A DNA stretch of 64,000 bases from Streptosporangium pseudovulgare (GTDB lineage: Bacteria; Actinomycetota; Actinomycetes; Streptosporangiales; Streptosporangiaceae), in the NCBI RefSeq assembly GCF_014648055.1, contig NZ_BMQJ01000016.1, positions 62,001 through 126,000 on the forward strand, in the 5' to 3' direction. The notes below the pieces were generated by a model that did not search any database, was not told the origin of the DNA, and saw only the letters and a list, made by a program, of their open reading frames with translations. Position 1 is the stretch's first letter. Each line of letters opens with the position of its first letter. Shown here one piece after another: positions 36,890 through 44,936 of this stretch. The position numbers were made by a program, and so were the translations under genes.

Positions 36890-37366
36890 ATGACCGATTC
36901 CCTTCCGACCACCGCGCCGTCCTCGGCCGAGACCAGGATCGAGATCGCCGAAACCTGCACCCGGATGGCCGTGCACGCCGACCGGCGTGAATGGGAGCTC
37001 CTGCGCGACCTGTTCGCCGACAAGGTGCTCCTCGACTACACCAGCCTGGGCGGCGGCGAACCGGTCCGGCTCACTCCTCAGGAGATCGTCGACGCCTGGT
37101 CGGCGACACTCGGCGGCTACGACGCCACCCAGCACCTGATCGCCAACCACCTGGTCCGCGTCGACGGGGACCACGCCGTGTGCACCGCGTCCTTCCAGGC
37201 CACGCACCGCCTCGCCACCGCCCATGGGTCGCCGCTGTGGACGCTCGGCGGCGACTACCGCTGGGAACTGGCCCGCGTCGGCGGCCGATGGCTGATCACC
37301 ACGGTGGTGATGACGGCGACCTGGGGCGACGGCAACAAGGATCTGCCCGCACAGGCGGCAAGCTGA
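36890..37366 (+). CDS. SnoaL/NTF2-like protein
   Basis: A 158-residue alpha+beta barrel protein of the SnoaL_4/NTF2 type: IAETCTRMAVHADRREWELLRDLFADKVLLDYTSLGGG, then ATQHLIANHLVRVDGDHAVCTASFQATHRL and a terminal RWLITTVVMTATWGDGN. The family includes cyclases, dehydratases and many proteins of unknown role. ATG 36890 has SD GCAGGAGA upstream. A hairpin follows its stop. Confidence 0.82.
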   Translation: MTDSLPTTAPSSAETRIEIAETCTRMAVHADRREWELLRDLFADKVLLDYTSLGGGEPVRLTPQEIVDAWSATLGGYDATQHLIANHLVRVDGDHAVCTASFQATHRLATAHGSPLWTLGGDYRWELARVGGRWLITTVVMTATWGDGNKDLPAQAAS

Positions 37367-37383
37367 CCGCACATACCGCTGGG

Positions 37384-37410
37384 CCGGGCGGCGCGGTCCG
37401 CGCCGCCCGG
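37384..37410 (+). terminator. Hairpin downstream of the SnoaL-like gene
   Basis: Perfect 13-bp arms (37384-37396 and 37398-37410), GC only, around a single T. The real loop would open by a few pairs. It lies 17 bp after the stop, so a terminator is likely. Confidence 0.75.
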
Positions 37411-37510
37411 CGTCCCCTCGCTTCACCGCGCCAGGCCGCTCCGGCCACCAGCCGGGCTGTCAGCGGCCGCCCCTTCGGTCGCACGCCCTCAAGAACGTCT
37501 CAGGAGTGTC

Positions 37511-38926
37511 ATGAAATCCCGGCTCAGGCCCTCTCCGGCCTCCGGTGCCGCGGCCGCCGCACCACAGGCGGCCCGCGGCGGATCCCCCGTGGTGCTCGGC
37601 GCCGCCCTGCTGGGCTTCTTCCTCATCTCGCTGGACGCGTTGATCGTCACCGTCGCACTGCCCGACATCGGCCGCAGCCTCGGCGGCGGCATGTCCGGCC
37701 TGCAGTGGATGGTGGACGGATACACGCTGGTGTTCGCCGCCCTGATGCTCTCCGCGGGAGCCCTGTCCGACCGCATCGGGGCCCGGAACGCCTACGGCGG
37801 CGGACTGGTGCTCTTCGCGCTGGCCTCGGCCGCGTGCGGGCTCGCACCCGACCTCAGCGTGCTGGTGGTCGCCCGGCTGGTGCAGGGGGCCGCGGCGGCG
37901 GTCATGATGCCGGCATCACTGGCCCTGGTCCGGCAGGGCTTCCCCGACCAGGCGAAACGGGCGCGGGCGATCGCCGTCTGGACCGTGGGCGGCGCGGTCG
38001 CGGTCGCGACCGGGCCGGTGCTCGGCGGGGCGCTCACCGCCTCGGCCGGCTGGCGGTGGATCTTCTTCGTCAATCTCCCCGCGGGTCTGCTGGCGCTCGC
38101 CCTGCTCACCCGCGTGCCGGCCTCCCCGCGGCTGCCCGCACGGCTGGACATGGCCGGTCAGGTGACGGCGGTGGCCGCGATGGGCGCGCTGACCTACGGT
38201 GTGATCGAGGGCGGCGACGGGGGCTTCGGCCGGCCGCTCGTGGTGGTGTCGCTGCTGGTGGCCGTGGTCGCGGCGGTCGCCTTCCTCACCGTGCAGGCTC
38301 GGGGCGCGCACCCGATGCTGCCGCTGCCGCTGTTCCGCTCGCGGGTGGTGGCGGTGTCATTGGTGGTGGGCTTCATGCTCAACGCCTCCTACTACGGCGG
38401 GGTGTTCGTCTTCAGCCTGTACCTGCAGCAGGAGCGCGGCCAGTCGGCGCTGCACGCGGGCCTGATGTTCATCCCGATGACGGCACTGGTCGCCGTGGTG
38501 AACCTCGCCTCGGCGAGGCTGGCGGGACGGTTCGGCCCGCGCGCGCCGATGGTGGCGGGACAGTTGGTCGGGACGGCCGGGCTGCTGACTCTGCTCACCG
38601 TCGGCGCGCACACCCATGTGTGGGTGGTCGCGGCGCTGATGGTGCCGGTCGGCCTCGGCGGGGCGCTGACGGTGCCGGCGCTGACGGCGATGCTGCTCGA
38701 CGCGGTGCCCGCGGACCGGGCGGGCACCGCCTCCGCCGTGCTCAACACCGGCCGCCAGGCCGGCGGAGCCATCGCGGTGGCCGTCTTCGGGGCACTGCTG
38801 GCGAGCGCGGACACCTTCCTGGCGGGCATGCGGTGGGGCATGCTGCTCGCGGCGGCCGGGCTCGCACTGACGGCGGGCACGACGCTGACGCTGCCGCGGA
38901 ATGGGCGCCGGGATGCGAAGGCGTGA
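37511..38926 (+). CDS. MFS drug exporter, DHA2 type (14 helices)
   Basis: A 471-residue transporter with about 14 predicted membrane helices. Motif A-like segment GALSDRIGARNAY, motif C in GPVLGGALTASAGWRWIFFVNLPAG and an early LDALIVTVALPDIGRSL are hallmarks of the EmrB/QacA branch, which exports drugs by proton antiport. SD AGGAG precedes ATG. It lies tail-to-tail with the LysR gene. Confidence 0.92.
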   Translation: MKSRLRPSPASGAAAAAPQAARGGSPVVLGAALLGFFLISLDALIVTVALPDIGRSLGGGMSGLQWMVDGYTLVFAALMLSAGALSDRIGARNAYGGGLVLFALASAACGLAPDLSVLVVARLVQGAAAAVMMPASLALVRQGFPDQAKRARAIAVWTVGGAVAVATGPVLGGALTASAGWRWIFFVNLPAGLLALALLTRVPASPRLPARLDMAGQVTAVAAMGALTYGVIEGGDGGFGRPLVVVSLLVAVVAAVAFLTVQARGAHPMLPLPLFRSRVVAVSLVVGFMLNASYYGGVFVFSLYLQQERGQSALHAGLMFIPMTALVAVVNLASARLAGRFGPRAPMVAGQLVGTAGLLTLLTVGAHTHVWVVAALMVPVGLGGALTVPALTAMLLDAVPADRAGTASAVLNTGRQAGGAIAVAVFGALLASADTFLAGMRWGMLLAAAGLALTAGTTLTLPRNGRRDAKA

Positions 38927-38986
38927 GCCGGGCGGTGTCACGGCGGGGCCGGCTTGTTCCGCACGCCGTCTGACCGGAAGTCCGTC

Positions 38987-39874
38987 TCACCGGGTGGGGG
39001 CGAGCTCAAGGAGGATTTCCACGAAGGTTTGGAGCCTTGCGGATTCATGGCCTTTCAGCCACATCGGCGCATAGTCGACAGGCGGTGCGTCGTCGAACGA
39101 GAGGTAGGCGATGTCCGGCCGGGCGTGGTAGTCAGCCGCCATCGCACCGACCGGAGTGCCCCCTTTGCCCGCCCCGACCAGCGACAGCATCTCCTCCCAG
39201 CCGAAGGCGGCCGGGCCTTGGGGGACGGATCGGCCGCCCGGTGTACGACGTGGATAGTGGGCATCGAGGAAGTCCTGGGACGCACCGACGGGCGTGATCA
39301 GCGGCAGGAGGGCGAGATCCTCCAGCGAGACCGTCTCCCGGGCCGCGAGCCGGTGGGAGGCGGGCACCACGAGGGAGCGGCGTTCGGAGAAGAGAACAGG
39401 CCCGGCGATGACGTCGGGTCCGTCGACCGGAAGTTCTTTGACCAGTATGTCGAGTTCGTCGCCCCGCAACCCTGTGAAGGCGGCGGCGAACGTCATTCGA
39501 TGGATCTCGACGGTGCACTGGGGATGGCGCGCCTGGAGCACCTCCGCCGCCCGCACGATGAGGTCGCCGCACCATAGGGCGGAGAAGCCGGCGCGCAGCA
39601 CACCGCCGAGGCCCCGGTAGGCTGCTGACGCGTTGGCGACGGCCTGCTGAACCTGTCGATACGCGGGGAGCAGTTCGGCGTGGAGTCGTCGGCCGACCGG
39701 GGTGAGGGCCACGTGACGGCTGCTGCGTTCGAACAACGGGCCGCCGATGCGGCGTTCCAGTTTCTTGATCGTCTGGCTGACCCGGCCCGGCGAGACGAGC
39801 AGACGTTCGGCCGTGCGCGTGAAGTTGAGCTCTTCGGCCAGGGCCAGGAACGTCTCGATCTCATGCCGCTCCAC
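38987..39874 (-). CDS. LysR-family transcriptional regulator
   Basis: A regulator of about 295 residues with N-terminal LysR HTH (MERHEIETFLALAEELNFTRTAERLLVSPGRVSQTIKKLERRIGGPLFER) and a periplasmic-binding-like effector domain. GTG 39874 fits the family's usual N-terminus; GTG 39910 in the same frame would add 12 residues. Neither has a strong SD. The target is unclear because the neighbouring MFS gene is convergent rather than divergent. Confidence 0.9.
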   Translation of the reverse strand: MERHEIETFLALAEELNFTRTAERLLVSPGRVSQTIKKLERRIGGPLFERSSRHVALTPVGRRLHAELLPAYRQVQQAVANASAAYRGLGGVLRAGFSALWCGDLIVRAAEVLQARHPQCTVEIHRMTFAAAFTGLRGDELDILVKELPVDGPDVIAGPVLFSERRSLVVPASHRLAARETVSLEDLALLPLITPVGASQDFLDAHYPRRTPGGRSVPQGPAAFGWEEMLSLVGAGKGGTPVGAMAADYHARPDIAYLSFDDAPPVDYAPMWLKGHESARLQTFVEILLELAPTR

Positions 39875-40111
39875 CGAACCCCGCGCCTTCCGCGGCCTCG
39901 CTACCGCCACTCCGGCCCACGGCTCCGCCGCCGGGTCCTCCGCTCATCGGCGCCGCCCCAGAGCAGGCCGATGAGTGCCGTGACGGCCGCCTTCCGTTCA
40001 TCGAACGTGATGTGCGGTGCCGATGAACCATAGTCGAAGATGAACGGCGAAATGAACGCCCGGACCGGACGCGGCGGTACCTCCGGCGCGGAACCGTTCC
40101 GAAGGATCACG

Positions 40112-40573
40112 TCAGGTCCCGGCGGACCCTGTCCGCCGGTGGCGGTGTCCGGCGAGGATCCGACCTCCGACGTCGACATAGCCGGCGAAAAGGTCGATCA
40201 CATCATGAAGCCGCTCCCGTGCCGGGCCGCCCCGCACCAGGGCCTCGCCCTCGCGCAGGGCGGCGATCAGGGTCCTGGCCCGTGCCTGGCTGGCCTCCAG
40301 CAGCGACTCGATCCCTCCCGTGGCCTCGACCAGGAGCCGCCGGCTGCCGGGCTGCGGGATCACCCTGGCCAGTCCCCAGGAATCCAGCTGCCGCACCGCG
40401 GTGCTCACCGCCCCCTTGCTCAGCTCGAGCTCGGCGGCGATCGTGTCGAGGGAGATCGGCTCCTCGCTGAGGAGCAGCAGCCCGTAGGCGCGCCCGGTCG
40501 CGTGCGGCAGGTTCCAGGAGGCCAGCAGGTCACCCACCGAGGTGATGAACGCCCGGCGCCCGGCCGCGCTCAT
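40112..40573 (-). CDS. GbsR/MarR-type transcriptional regulator
   Basis: A 153-residue winged-helix protein: WNLPHATGRAYGLLLLSEEPISLDTIAAELELSKGAVSTAVRQLDSWGLARVIPQPGSRRLL is the GbsR-like DNA-binding core, followed by a helical dimerisation region. The ATG overlaps the stop of the upstream hydrolase gene (ATGA). The pair probably forms an autoregulated operon controlled at the palindrome over the hydrolase start. Confidence 0.88.
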   Translation of the reverse strand: MSAAGRRAFITSVGDLLASWNLPHATGRAYGLLLLSEEPISLDTIAAELELSKGAVSTAVRQLDSWGLARVIPQPGSRRLLVEATGGIESLLEASQARARTLIAALREGEALVRGGPARERLHDVIDLFAGYVDVGGRILAGHRHRRTGSAGT

Positions 40574-41388
40574 CGCCGCGCCTGCTTCGCAGCCGGGACC
40601 GTACGCAGGAACGCGTCGATCGCCGCGTTGACCGCGCATGGGTCGTCCTGGTTGGCGATGTGGCCCGCGCCGGGGATGACGATCTCCTCGACGCCCTCGG
40701 CCTCGGCCCACCGGGGCATGGCCGCGGCGATGTTGCCGGTGCGGTCCCGCTCGCCACGGATCAGGCACAGGGGCACCGGCGTGCGATAGCCCGGGTCCGG
40801 GGTGAGGAGTTCGACGGTCGCCCGCCACACCTGGACGAACTCCTTCTTCGGCAACCGACCGAAGGCCCGCCGGGCATCCGCTCGCGCGTCCGGGGTGATC
40901 GCGGAGGCTTCGGCCATCATCCGCGGGAGAACCTTCGCCGGGATCATCGACAGCGTCGGCGCGGCCGCCCGCAGCAGCAGGCGTTCCCTCCGGGACAACG
41001 GCGCCGTGTTCGGTGTCGCGCCGATGACGATCAGGGCCCGGGCGAGACCGGGGTGCCGCCGGACGACGGCCTGGCTGACGTTGCCGCCGAGGGACTGTCC
41101 CACGAGCACCGGCCGGTCCACTCCCAGGTGCTCGATCAGCGCGCACAGGTCGGCGACCGCCTCCTCCGCGGTGAACCGTGCTCCGGCCGGGCGGGAGAGG
41201 CCGTGGCCCCGCAGGTCCCAGGTGACGACGCGATGTCCGCGCTCCAGCAGGTACTCCCGCTGGGCGTCGAACATCACGTGGTCGGCTCCGGCCCCGTGGG
41301 TGAACACCAGTGGCACGCCGTCACCGCCGCTGTCGGCGTACCGCAGGTCACAGCCACGGAGGGAAAGCACGGAGGTTAGATTTACCAT
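40570..41388 (-). CDS. Alpha/beta hydrolase
   Basis: A 272-residue serine hydrolase: oxyanion region FTHGAGADHVMFD, nucleophile GQSLGG, acid near RGERDRTGN and His in PGAGHIANQDDP. It resembles haloperoxidase/lactonase-like hydrolases of unknown substrate. ATG 41388 has no SD, but a TATATT element lies about 10 bp upstream, so the mRNA may be leaderless. A perfect inverted repeat covers the start codon. Coupled to the downstream GbsR-like regulator gene. Confidence 0.87.
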   Translation of the reverse strand: MVNLTSVLSLRGCDLRYADSGGDGVPLVFTHGAGADHVMFDAQREYLLERGHRVVTWDLRGHGLSRPAGARFTAEEAVADLCALIEHLGVDRPVLVGQSLGGNVSQAVVRRHPGLARALIVIGATPNTAPLSRRERLLLRAAAPTLSMIPAKVLPRMMAEASAITPDARADARRAFGRLPKKEFVQVWRATVELLTPDPGYRTPVPLCLIRGERDRTGNIAAAMPRWAEAEGVEEIVIPGAGHIANQDDPCAVNAAIDAFLRTVPAAKQARR

Positions 41389-41395
41389 AATCTAA
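41376..41395 (-). promoter_or_regulatory. Inverted-repeat operator over the hydrolase start codon
   Basis: TTAGATT (41376-41382) and AATCTAA (41389-41395) form perfect 7-bp arms around six bases that include the ATG of the hydrolase (41388-41386). Adjacent AT-rich TATATT (reverse strand, about 41395-41400) is a candidate -10. The co-transcribed GbsR/MarR-type protein is the likely binder. Confidence 0.72.
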
Positions 41396-41505
41396 ATATA
41401 GCGAATATGACCGTTGCGAATCGGCGACCCGACCACGGCGAGCAGGCCGGCGATACGTCCGGCCTGCGTCACAGGCCGCCGAACGCGCGGGTCACCTGCG
41501 ACACG

Positions 41506-42240
41506 TCACGCGGATCCACCGGATATCTGCCGCGCCGCCGGAATGCCGTCCCCGTCGTCACCCGGCGCCGCCGCGGCGGGCTCGATCTCCGGCGCGCCGG
41601 TTGCGCCGCCGGTGATCTGGCGCAGCCGGGTGATGGTGTGGTCGAGCTGCGTCGCCAGGTGGGGGATGGTCGCCGGCGGCAGGTACGCCTCCGCGCCGGC
41701 GTCCAGCATGCGCCGTACCGGGCCGTGGTAGCTGACCCCGAGCTCGTCGTCGTCGATCTCGGTGATGACGAGCCGGGCTTCCGGGAACATCGATCGGAGG
41801 CTCCCGATCAGCTGAGGGCTGATCGGCGGTGTCAGCAGTACGTCGGCCGTCCTGGGAGCGGCGTGCATGTCGAGCACGACGTAGTCCGGGCCGAGCTTTT
41901 CGGACAGCGACACCCGGGCCGACGCCGACAGCTTCATCGCCGTGGCGACGACCGTCACGCCGTCGTAGTCGGCCGGAGGAGCCTCGTCTGCCTCCTCCGC
42001 GACGGCGGCGTCGATGATGGCGCCGTGGAGCACGCGAACGGTGCTGGAGATCACCGCGATCGATTCGCCGTCCCGGGTGACGGCCAGCTCCTGCCCGGGT
42101 TCGAGGGCGTCGATGAGCGCCCGGACGTCCTCGGGAAGGCGGGTGACGTCGATCGACCGGCCGGCCCGCGCGGCGCGCCTGCCCGCCATCAGGTCCGGAG
42201 CGCGCTCGGGGCGGCGGATGGAGGCGGTGCCATGGGACAA
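41506..42240 (-). CDS. Unknown protein downstream of the ThiF/M50 genes
   Basis: A protein of about 244 residues (TTG 42240 start; ATG 42189 would give 227). The first third (LPEDVRALIDALEPGQELAVTRDGESIAVI) resembles the short DNA-binding/antitoxin segment of Phd-type proteins. The middle (DYVVLDMHAAPRTADVLLTPPISPQLIGSLRSMFPEARLVITEIDDDELGVSYHGPVRRMLDAGAEAYLPPATIPHLATQLDHTI) has a receiver-like alternation of strands and helices. The tail is acidic low complexity. I do not recognise the family. It is same-strand and 158 bp after the M50 gene, so membership in that locus is possible, not proven. Confidence 0.55.
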   Translation of the reverse strand: MSHGTASIRRPERAPDLMAGRRAARAGRSIDVTRLPEDVRALIDALEPGQELAVTRDGESIAVISSTVRVLHGAIIDAAVAEEADEAPPADYDGVTVVATAMKLSASARVSLSEKLGPDYVVLDMHAAPRTADVLLTPPISPQLIGSLRSMFPEARLVITEIDDDELGVSYHGPVRRMLDAGAEAYLPPATIPHLATQLDHTITRLRQITGGATGAPEIEPAAAAPGDDGDGIPAARQISGGSA

Positions 42241-42398
42241 GATCCTTCCACATCGGCCCGCTGTCCTCCCAGAAGACGGCGATATCGGATCCGAGACGAG
42301 CGATCGGTCTCCCGGCTCCACGTCACCGGCGCCGGCCGACGGTGAGGACGACCGGCCGGTGGCGGGTGAGCCGTCCGTCCGGGCGCACGGCGAGGAGG

Positions 42399-43592
42399 CT
42401 ACCGCCGGACGTACTCCCGGACGGCCAGGGAGACGGCCAGGAGGTACGGGCCGAGCAGCAGGACCGCGCACAGCAGCGCGTACCAGAACCGCGAGCTGAG
42501 CGGTCCGAGCAGCAGCCCCTCGGCCGCCCACGCCAGCACGGCCACCGCGACGGGGGCCACGAAGAAGACGAACCAGGCCAGCACCACGGCGAACCCGGCC
42601 AGCCACACCCACCGGAACCACCGCCCGGCCCGCACGTCGGCGGGCGCGGCCGAGTCCAGCTCCGCCGTCTGCGCCGGGGTGAGCCCGCCGAACGCGCGCC
42701 GCAGCAGCAGCGTCTTGACCCGCCACAGGTCGCGGCAGCCGAGCGCGTTGACCAGCACCCCGTACAGGTCGGTGCGCAGGAAGACCATGCACTGCCACAG
42801 CAGGCCCGCCAGCTTCACGAACACCCACGTCGAGAGCGTCGCGTCCACCACGGGGTCCGGCGACCACACTCCCTGCCGGATCAGCAGACGGGCGCCCAGC
42901 AGCAGGCTGAGCAGGACCACGTCCACCGCCATCCCGCCGAGCAGCGGCCCGTAGCGGCGACGGCGCGGCACCGTCCAGAGCTGGGAGAGATCGGTCTCCA
43001 GGACGAGCAGCATCATCCGCCGGTCCACCCCGAACCGGGACTCGACGCCGACCGCCCGGGCGGCGAGCCAGTGCCCGCACTCGTGCAGAAACGTCGAGAC
43101 CAGGACGAACGGCATGAGCAGCAGCGCGCTCAGCCCGATGTCGTCGAGCAGGAACGCGTCCTGGGCCGGGTCCGGGAACAGGGACGGCGAGACGGCGAAG
43201 ACGACCAGGCAGAACAGTGCGAGGACGGCGTAGCAGATCCAGGCCACCGGTCCGAAGAAGGGGCGGGCCGCGCGCCGGCTCACCCCCGCCATCCAGCGCC
43301 GCATCTGGATGGGCGCGGTGCGCACGACCCGGCGTTCCGCGTCGGGCCGGTCGTCGACGAATCCCAGCTCGGCGAGGGTCGCCACGAACGACGGCATGTC
43401 CACGGGCTCACCGGCGAACGCCTCGGCCTCGCCCGCGGCCTCCTCCTCGGTCGCGCCGCGCAGCAGCGCCGAGATCACCACTCCGCCCACGGCGGGCATG
43501 GACACGAAGGTGCCGGTGGCGGGATCGCCGACCAGGACCTCGTCGCCCTCCTCGACCACGCTGAGCGGGCGCAGCCGGACCGTGCCGCTCAT
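42399..43592 (-). CDS. M50-type membrane metallopeptidase with N-terminal PqqD-like domain
   Basis: A 397-residue multi-pass protein. Residues 1-80 form a PqqD-like winged helix (VVEEGDEVLVGDPATGTFVSMPAVGGVVISALLRG), as in RiPP recognition elements. Membrane helices follow from about 117. The zinc motif HECGHWLAARAVG sits in a helix near residue 165, and RTDLYGVL about 110 residues later supplies the likely third ligand Asp. These 'putative peptide zinc metalloproteases' are found with peptide-modifying genes, where cleavage or export of the matured peptide is presumed. ATG lies 4 bp after the ThiF stop, so the two are coupled. Confidence 0.85.
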   Translation of the reverse strand: MSGTVRLRPLSVVEEGDEVLVGDPATGTFVSMPAVGGVVISALLRGATEEEAAGEAEAFAGEPVDMPSFVATLAELGFVDDRPDAERRVVRTAPIQMRRWMAGVSRRAARPFFGPVAWICYAVLALFCLVVFAVSPSLFPDPAQDAFLLDDIGLSALLLMPFVLVSTFLHECGHWLAARAVGVESRFGVDRRMMLLVLETDLSQLWTVPRRRRYGPLLGGMAVDVVLLSLLLGARLLIRQGVWSPDPVVDATLSTWVFVKLAGLLWQCMVFLRTDLYGVLVNALGCRDLWRVKTLLLRRAFGGLTPAQTAELDSAAPADVRAGRWFRWVWLAGFAVVLAWFVFFVAPVAVAVLAWAAEGLLLGPLSSRFWYALLCAVLLLGPYLLAVSLAVREYVRR

Positions 43593-43596
43593 CGGC

Positions 43597-44685
43597 TCAC
43601 CGCCGGGCCAGCGCGCACGCCGGGCAGCCGGGGTCGCGGGGGAACGGCTGCCACACCGGGACGAGCCCGTCGAGCAGGTCGATGACGACCCGGGACCCGG
43701 CCGCGCGCGGCTGCTCGACGCCGGTCAGGTAGCGCATGGCCTCGTAGGCGACCAGCGACCCGACCTGCATCGCCATCGGCCCGGTGAGGCCGTTGGCGAG
43801 CCGCAGCCCGCGGGTGAGCCGCTGGGCGACCGCCGCGGTCGTGCGCTCCCGCGGATCGGGGAGGTCGGACTCGTCGCAGCGCAGGCAGGCGCTCACGCCC
43901 GGGTCGACGGAGAAGTAGATGAGCTGGGTGCGGGTCATCCCGCCGGCGACCCAGGGGACGCCCGCGCGCAGCGCCGCCTCGTTGACCCACAGGTTCGCGT
44001 CCGGGTCGCCGTCGAGGCCGCCGGCGATCAGGTGGGCGTCCTCGGTGAGGTCCTTGAGGTCGTCCGGGCCGGAGATCCACCGGTCCACGGCGCGGACCTC
44101 GATGCCCGGGTCGTACTCGCGCACCCATTCGGCGGCGCGGTCCACCTTCGAGCGGCCGATGTCGGCGTGCCGGTAGAGGAACTGGCGGGCGAAGTTGCGC
44201 GGGGCGATGTCGTCGCGGTCCACCAGTGTCAGCGCGCCGACGCCGAGCCCGGCCAGGCACTGCACGAGGGACGAGCCGCCGCCGCCCGCGCCGAGCACGA
44301 GGACGTGGGAGTCGCGCAGCCGCCGGACGAACTCCGCCCGCGGCCTGCCGAGGCGGGCGAAGACCCCGAAGAACGTCAGGTTGGAGAAGTGCCGCTCGTC
44401 GGCGTCCGGGTCGCCCAGCAGGCGTCCGGCGGCGTCCTCGACCAGGCCGAGGGAGTCGAGCCCGGCGAGACCGTCGCGGACGTCGTCCTCCGTGACGGGT
44501 ACGCCCCGCGCGCTCAGCGCCGCGCTCAGTTCCTCCGCCGTGGCCGGTCCGCGGGCCAGCTCGTCGAGGAGCGCCGCGATCCGGCCGTCCGGATCGGCCA
44601 GCGTGTACGCCTCGCGCGGGTCGTGGACCACCACCAGTTCGTCACCGAGAGACTCCCAGGCGCACTCTTTCAACATCACCTGCAT
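43597..44685 (-). CDS. E1/ThiF-like adenylating enzyme with N-terminal PqqD/RRE-like domain (MccB-like architecture)
   Basis: A 362-residue enzyme. Residues about 1-95 are a winged-helix domain of the PqqD/peptide-clamp type (LKECAWESLGDELVVVHDPREAYTLADPDGRIAALLDELARG). The E1 core has the nucleotide-binding loop VLVLGAGGGGSSLVQCLAGLGVG, LVDRDDIAPRNFARQFLY for the conserved Asp/Arg/Gln residues, IAGGLDGD, and two zinc-ligand Cys pairs (CLRCDE; CPAC at the end). E1-like enzymes adenylate a peptide or protein C-terminus; MccB of microcin C has the same clamp-plus-E1 layout. The gene lies between a micro-ORF upstream and the M50 gene downstream. Confidence 0.88.
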   Translation of the reverse strand: MQVMLKECAWESLGDELVVVHDPREAYTLADPDGRIAALLDELARGPATAEELSAALSARGVPVTEDDVRDGLAGLDSLGLVEDAAGRLLGDPDADERHFSNLTFFGVFARLGRPRAEFVRRLRDSHVLVLGAGGGGSSLVQCLAGLGVGALTLVDRDDIAPRNFARQFLYRHADIGRSKVDRAAEWVREYDPGIEVRAVDRWISGPDDLKDLTEDAHLIAGGLDGDPDANLWVNEAALRAGVPWVAGGMTRTQLIYFSVDPGVSACLRCDESDLPDPRERTTAAVAQRLTRGLRLANGLTGPMAMQVGSLVAYEAMRYLTGVEQPRAAGSRVVIDLLDGLVPVWQPFPRDPGCPACALARR

Positions 44686-44766
44686 CGCTCATCCGCATCG
44701 CTCGTCGGGAGGGAGAGGGCCGGGAGGCGGCCAGAGCCGCCTCCCGGCCTACTGAGAGGCGGTGCC

Positions 44767-44859
44767 TCAGGTCATGAACTGGGTCGCCTTGACGGCCTCG
44801 ACCTTGCGAACCTCGATCTTCACCTTGTCCACCTCCTTCTTTCCGATGTCCTTGATCAA
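44767..44859 (-). CDS. Micro-ORF, candidate precursor peptide of the ThiF/M50 locus (18 or 30 residues)
   Basis: Reverse-strand frame ending at TGA 44767. Two nested starts are possible. GTG 44823 has a perfect SD AAGGAGGT (44831-44838) 7 bp upstream and gives the 18-mer MKIEVRKVEAVKATQFMT. TTG 44859, with SD AGGGAGG only 3 bp away, adds 12 residues (LIKDIGKKEVDK). The peptide is Lys/Glu/Val-rich with an amphipathic charge pattern and a distinct C-terminus TQFMT. It lies 81 bp upstream of the ThiF-like gene, the usual place of a RiPP precursor. Expression is not proven; codon composition and the SDs are the evidence. Confidence 0.6.
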   Translation of the reverse strand: MIKDIGKKEVDKVKIEVRKVEAVKATQFMT

Positions 44860-44936
44860 GGTCCTCCCTTCGCCCACATAAACCGCATATGGTCGCCATA
44901 GAAGGGACAGAACCGCTGATCGTTCGGGGAGACGAG

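Noticed and set aside
37488..37505. Two heptamers CTCAAGA and CTCAGGA 11 bp apart before the MFS gene
   Set aside because: Only two weak copies, and the second coincides with the SD; likely chance resemblance to the SARP boxes.
41506..43080. Upstream extension of the unknown gene into the M50 coding region
   Set aside because: The extension is antisense-free but overlaps the M50 gene in another frame and is Arg/Gly/Pro-rich; only the part from about 42240 has protein-like composition.
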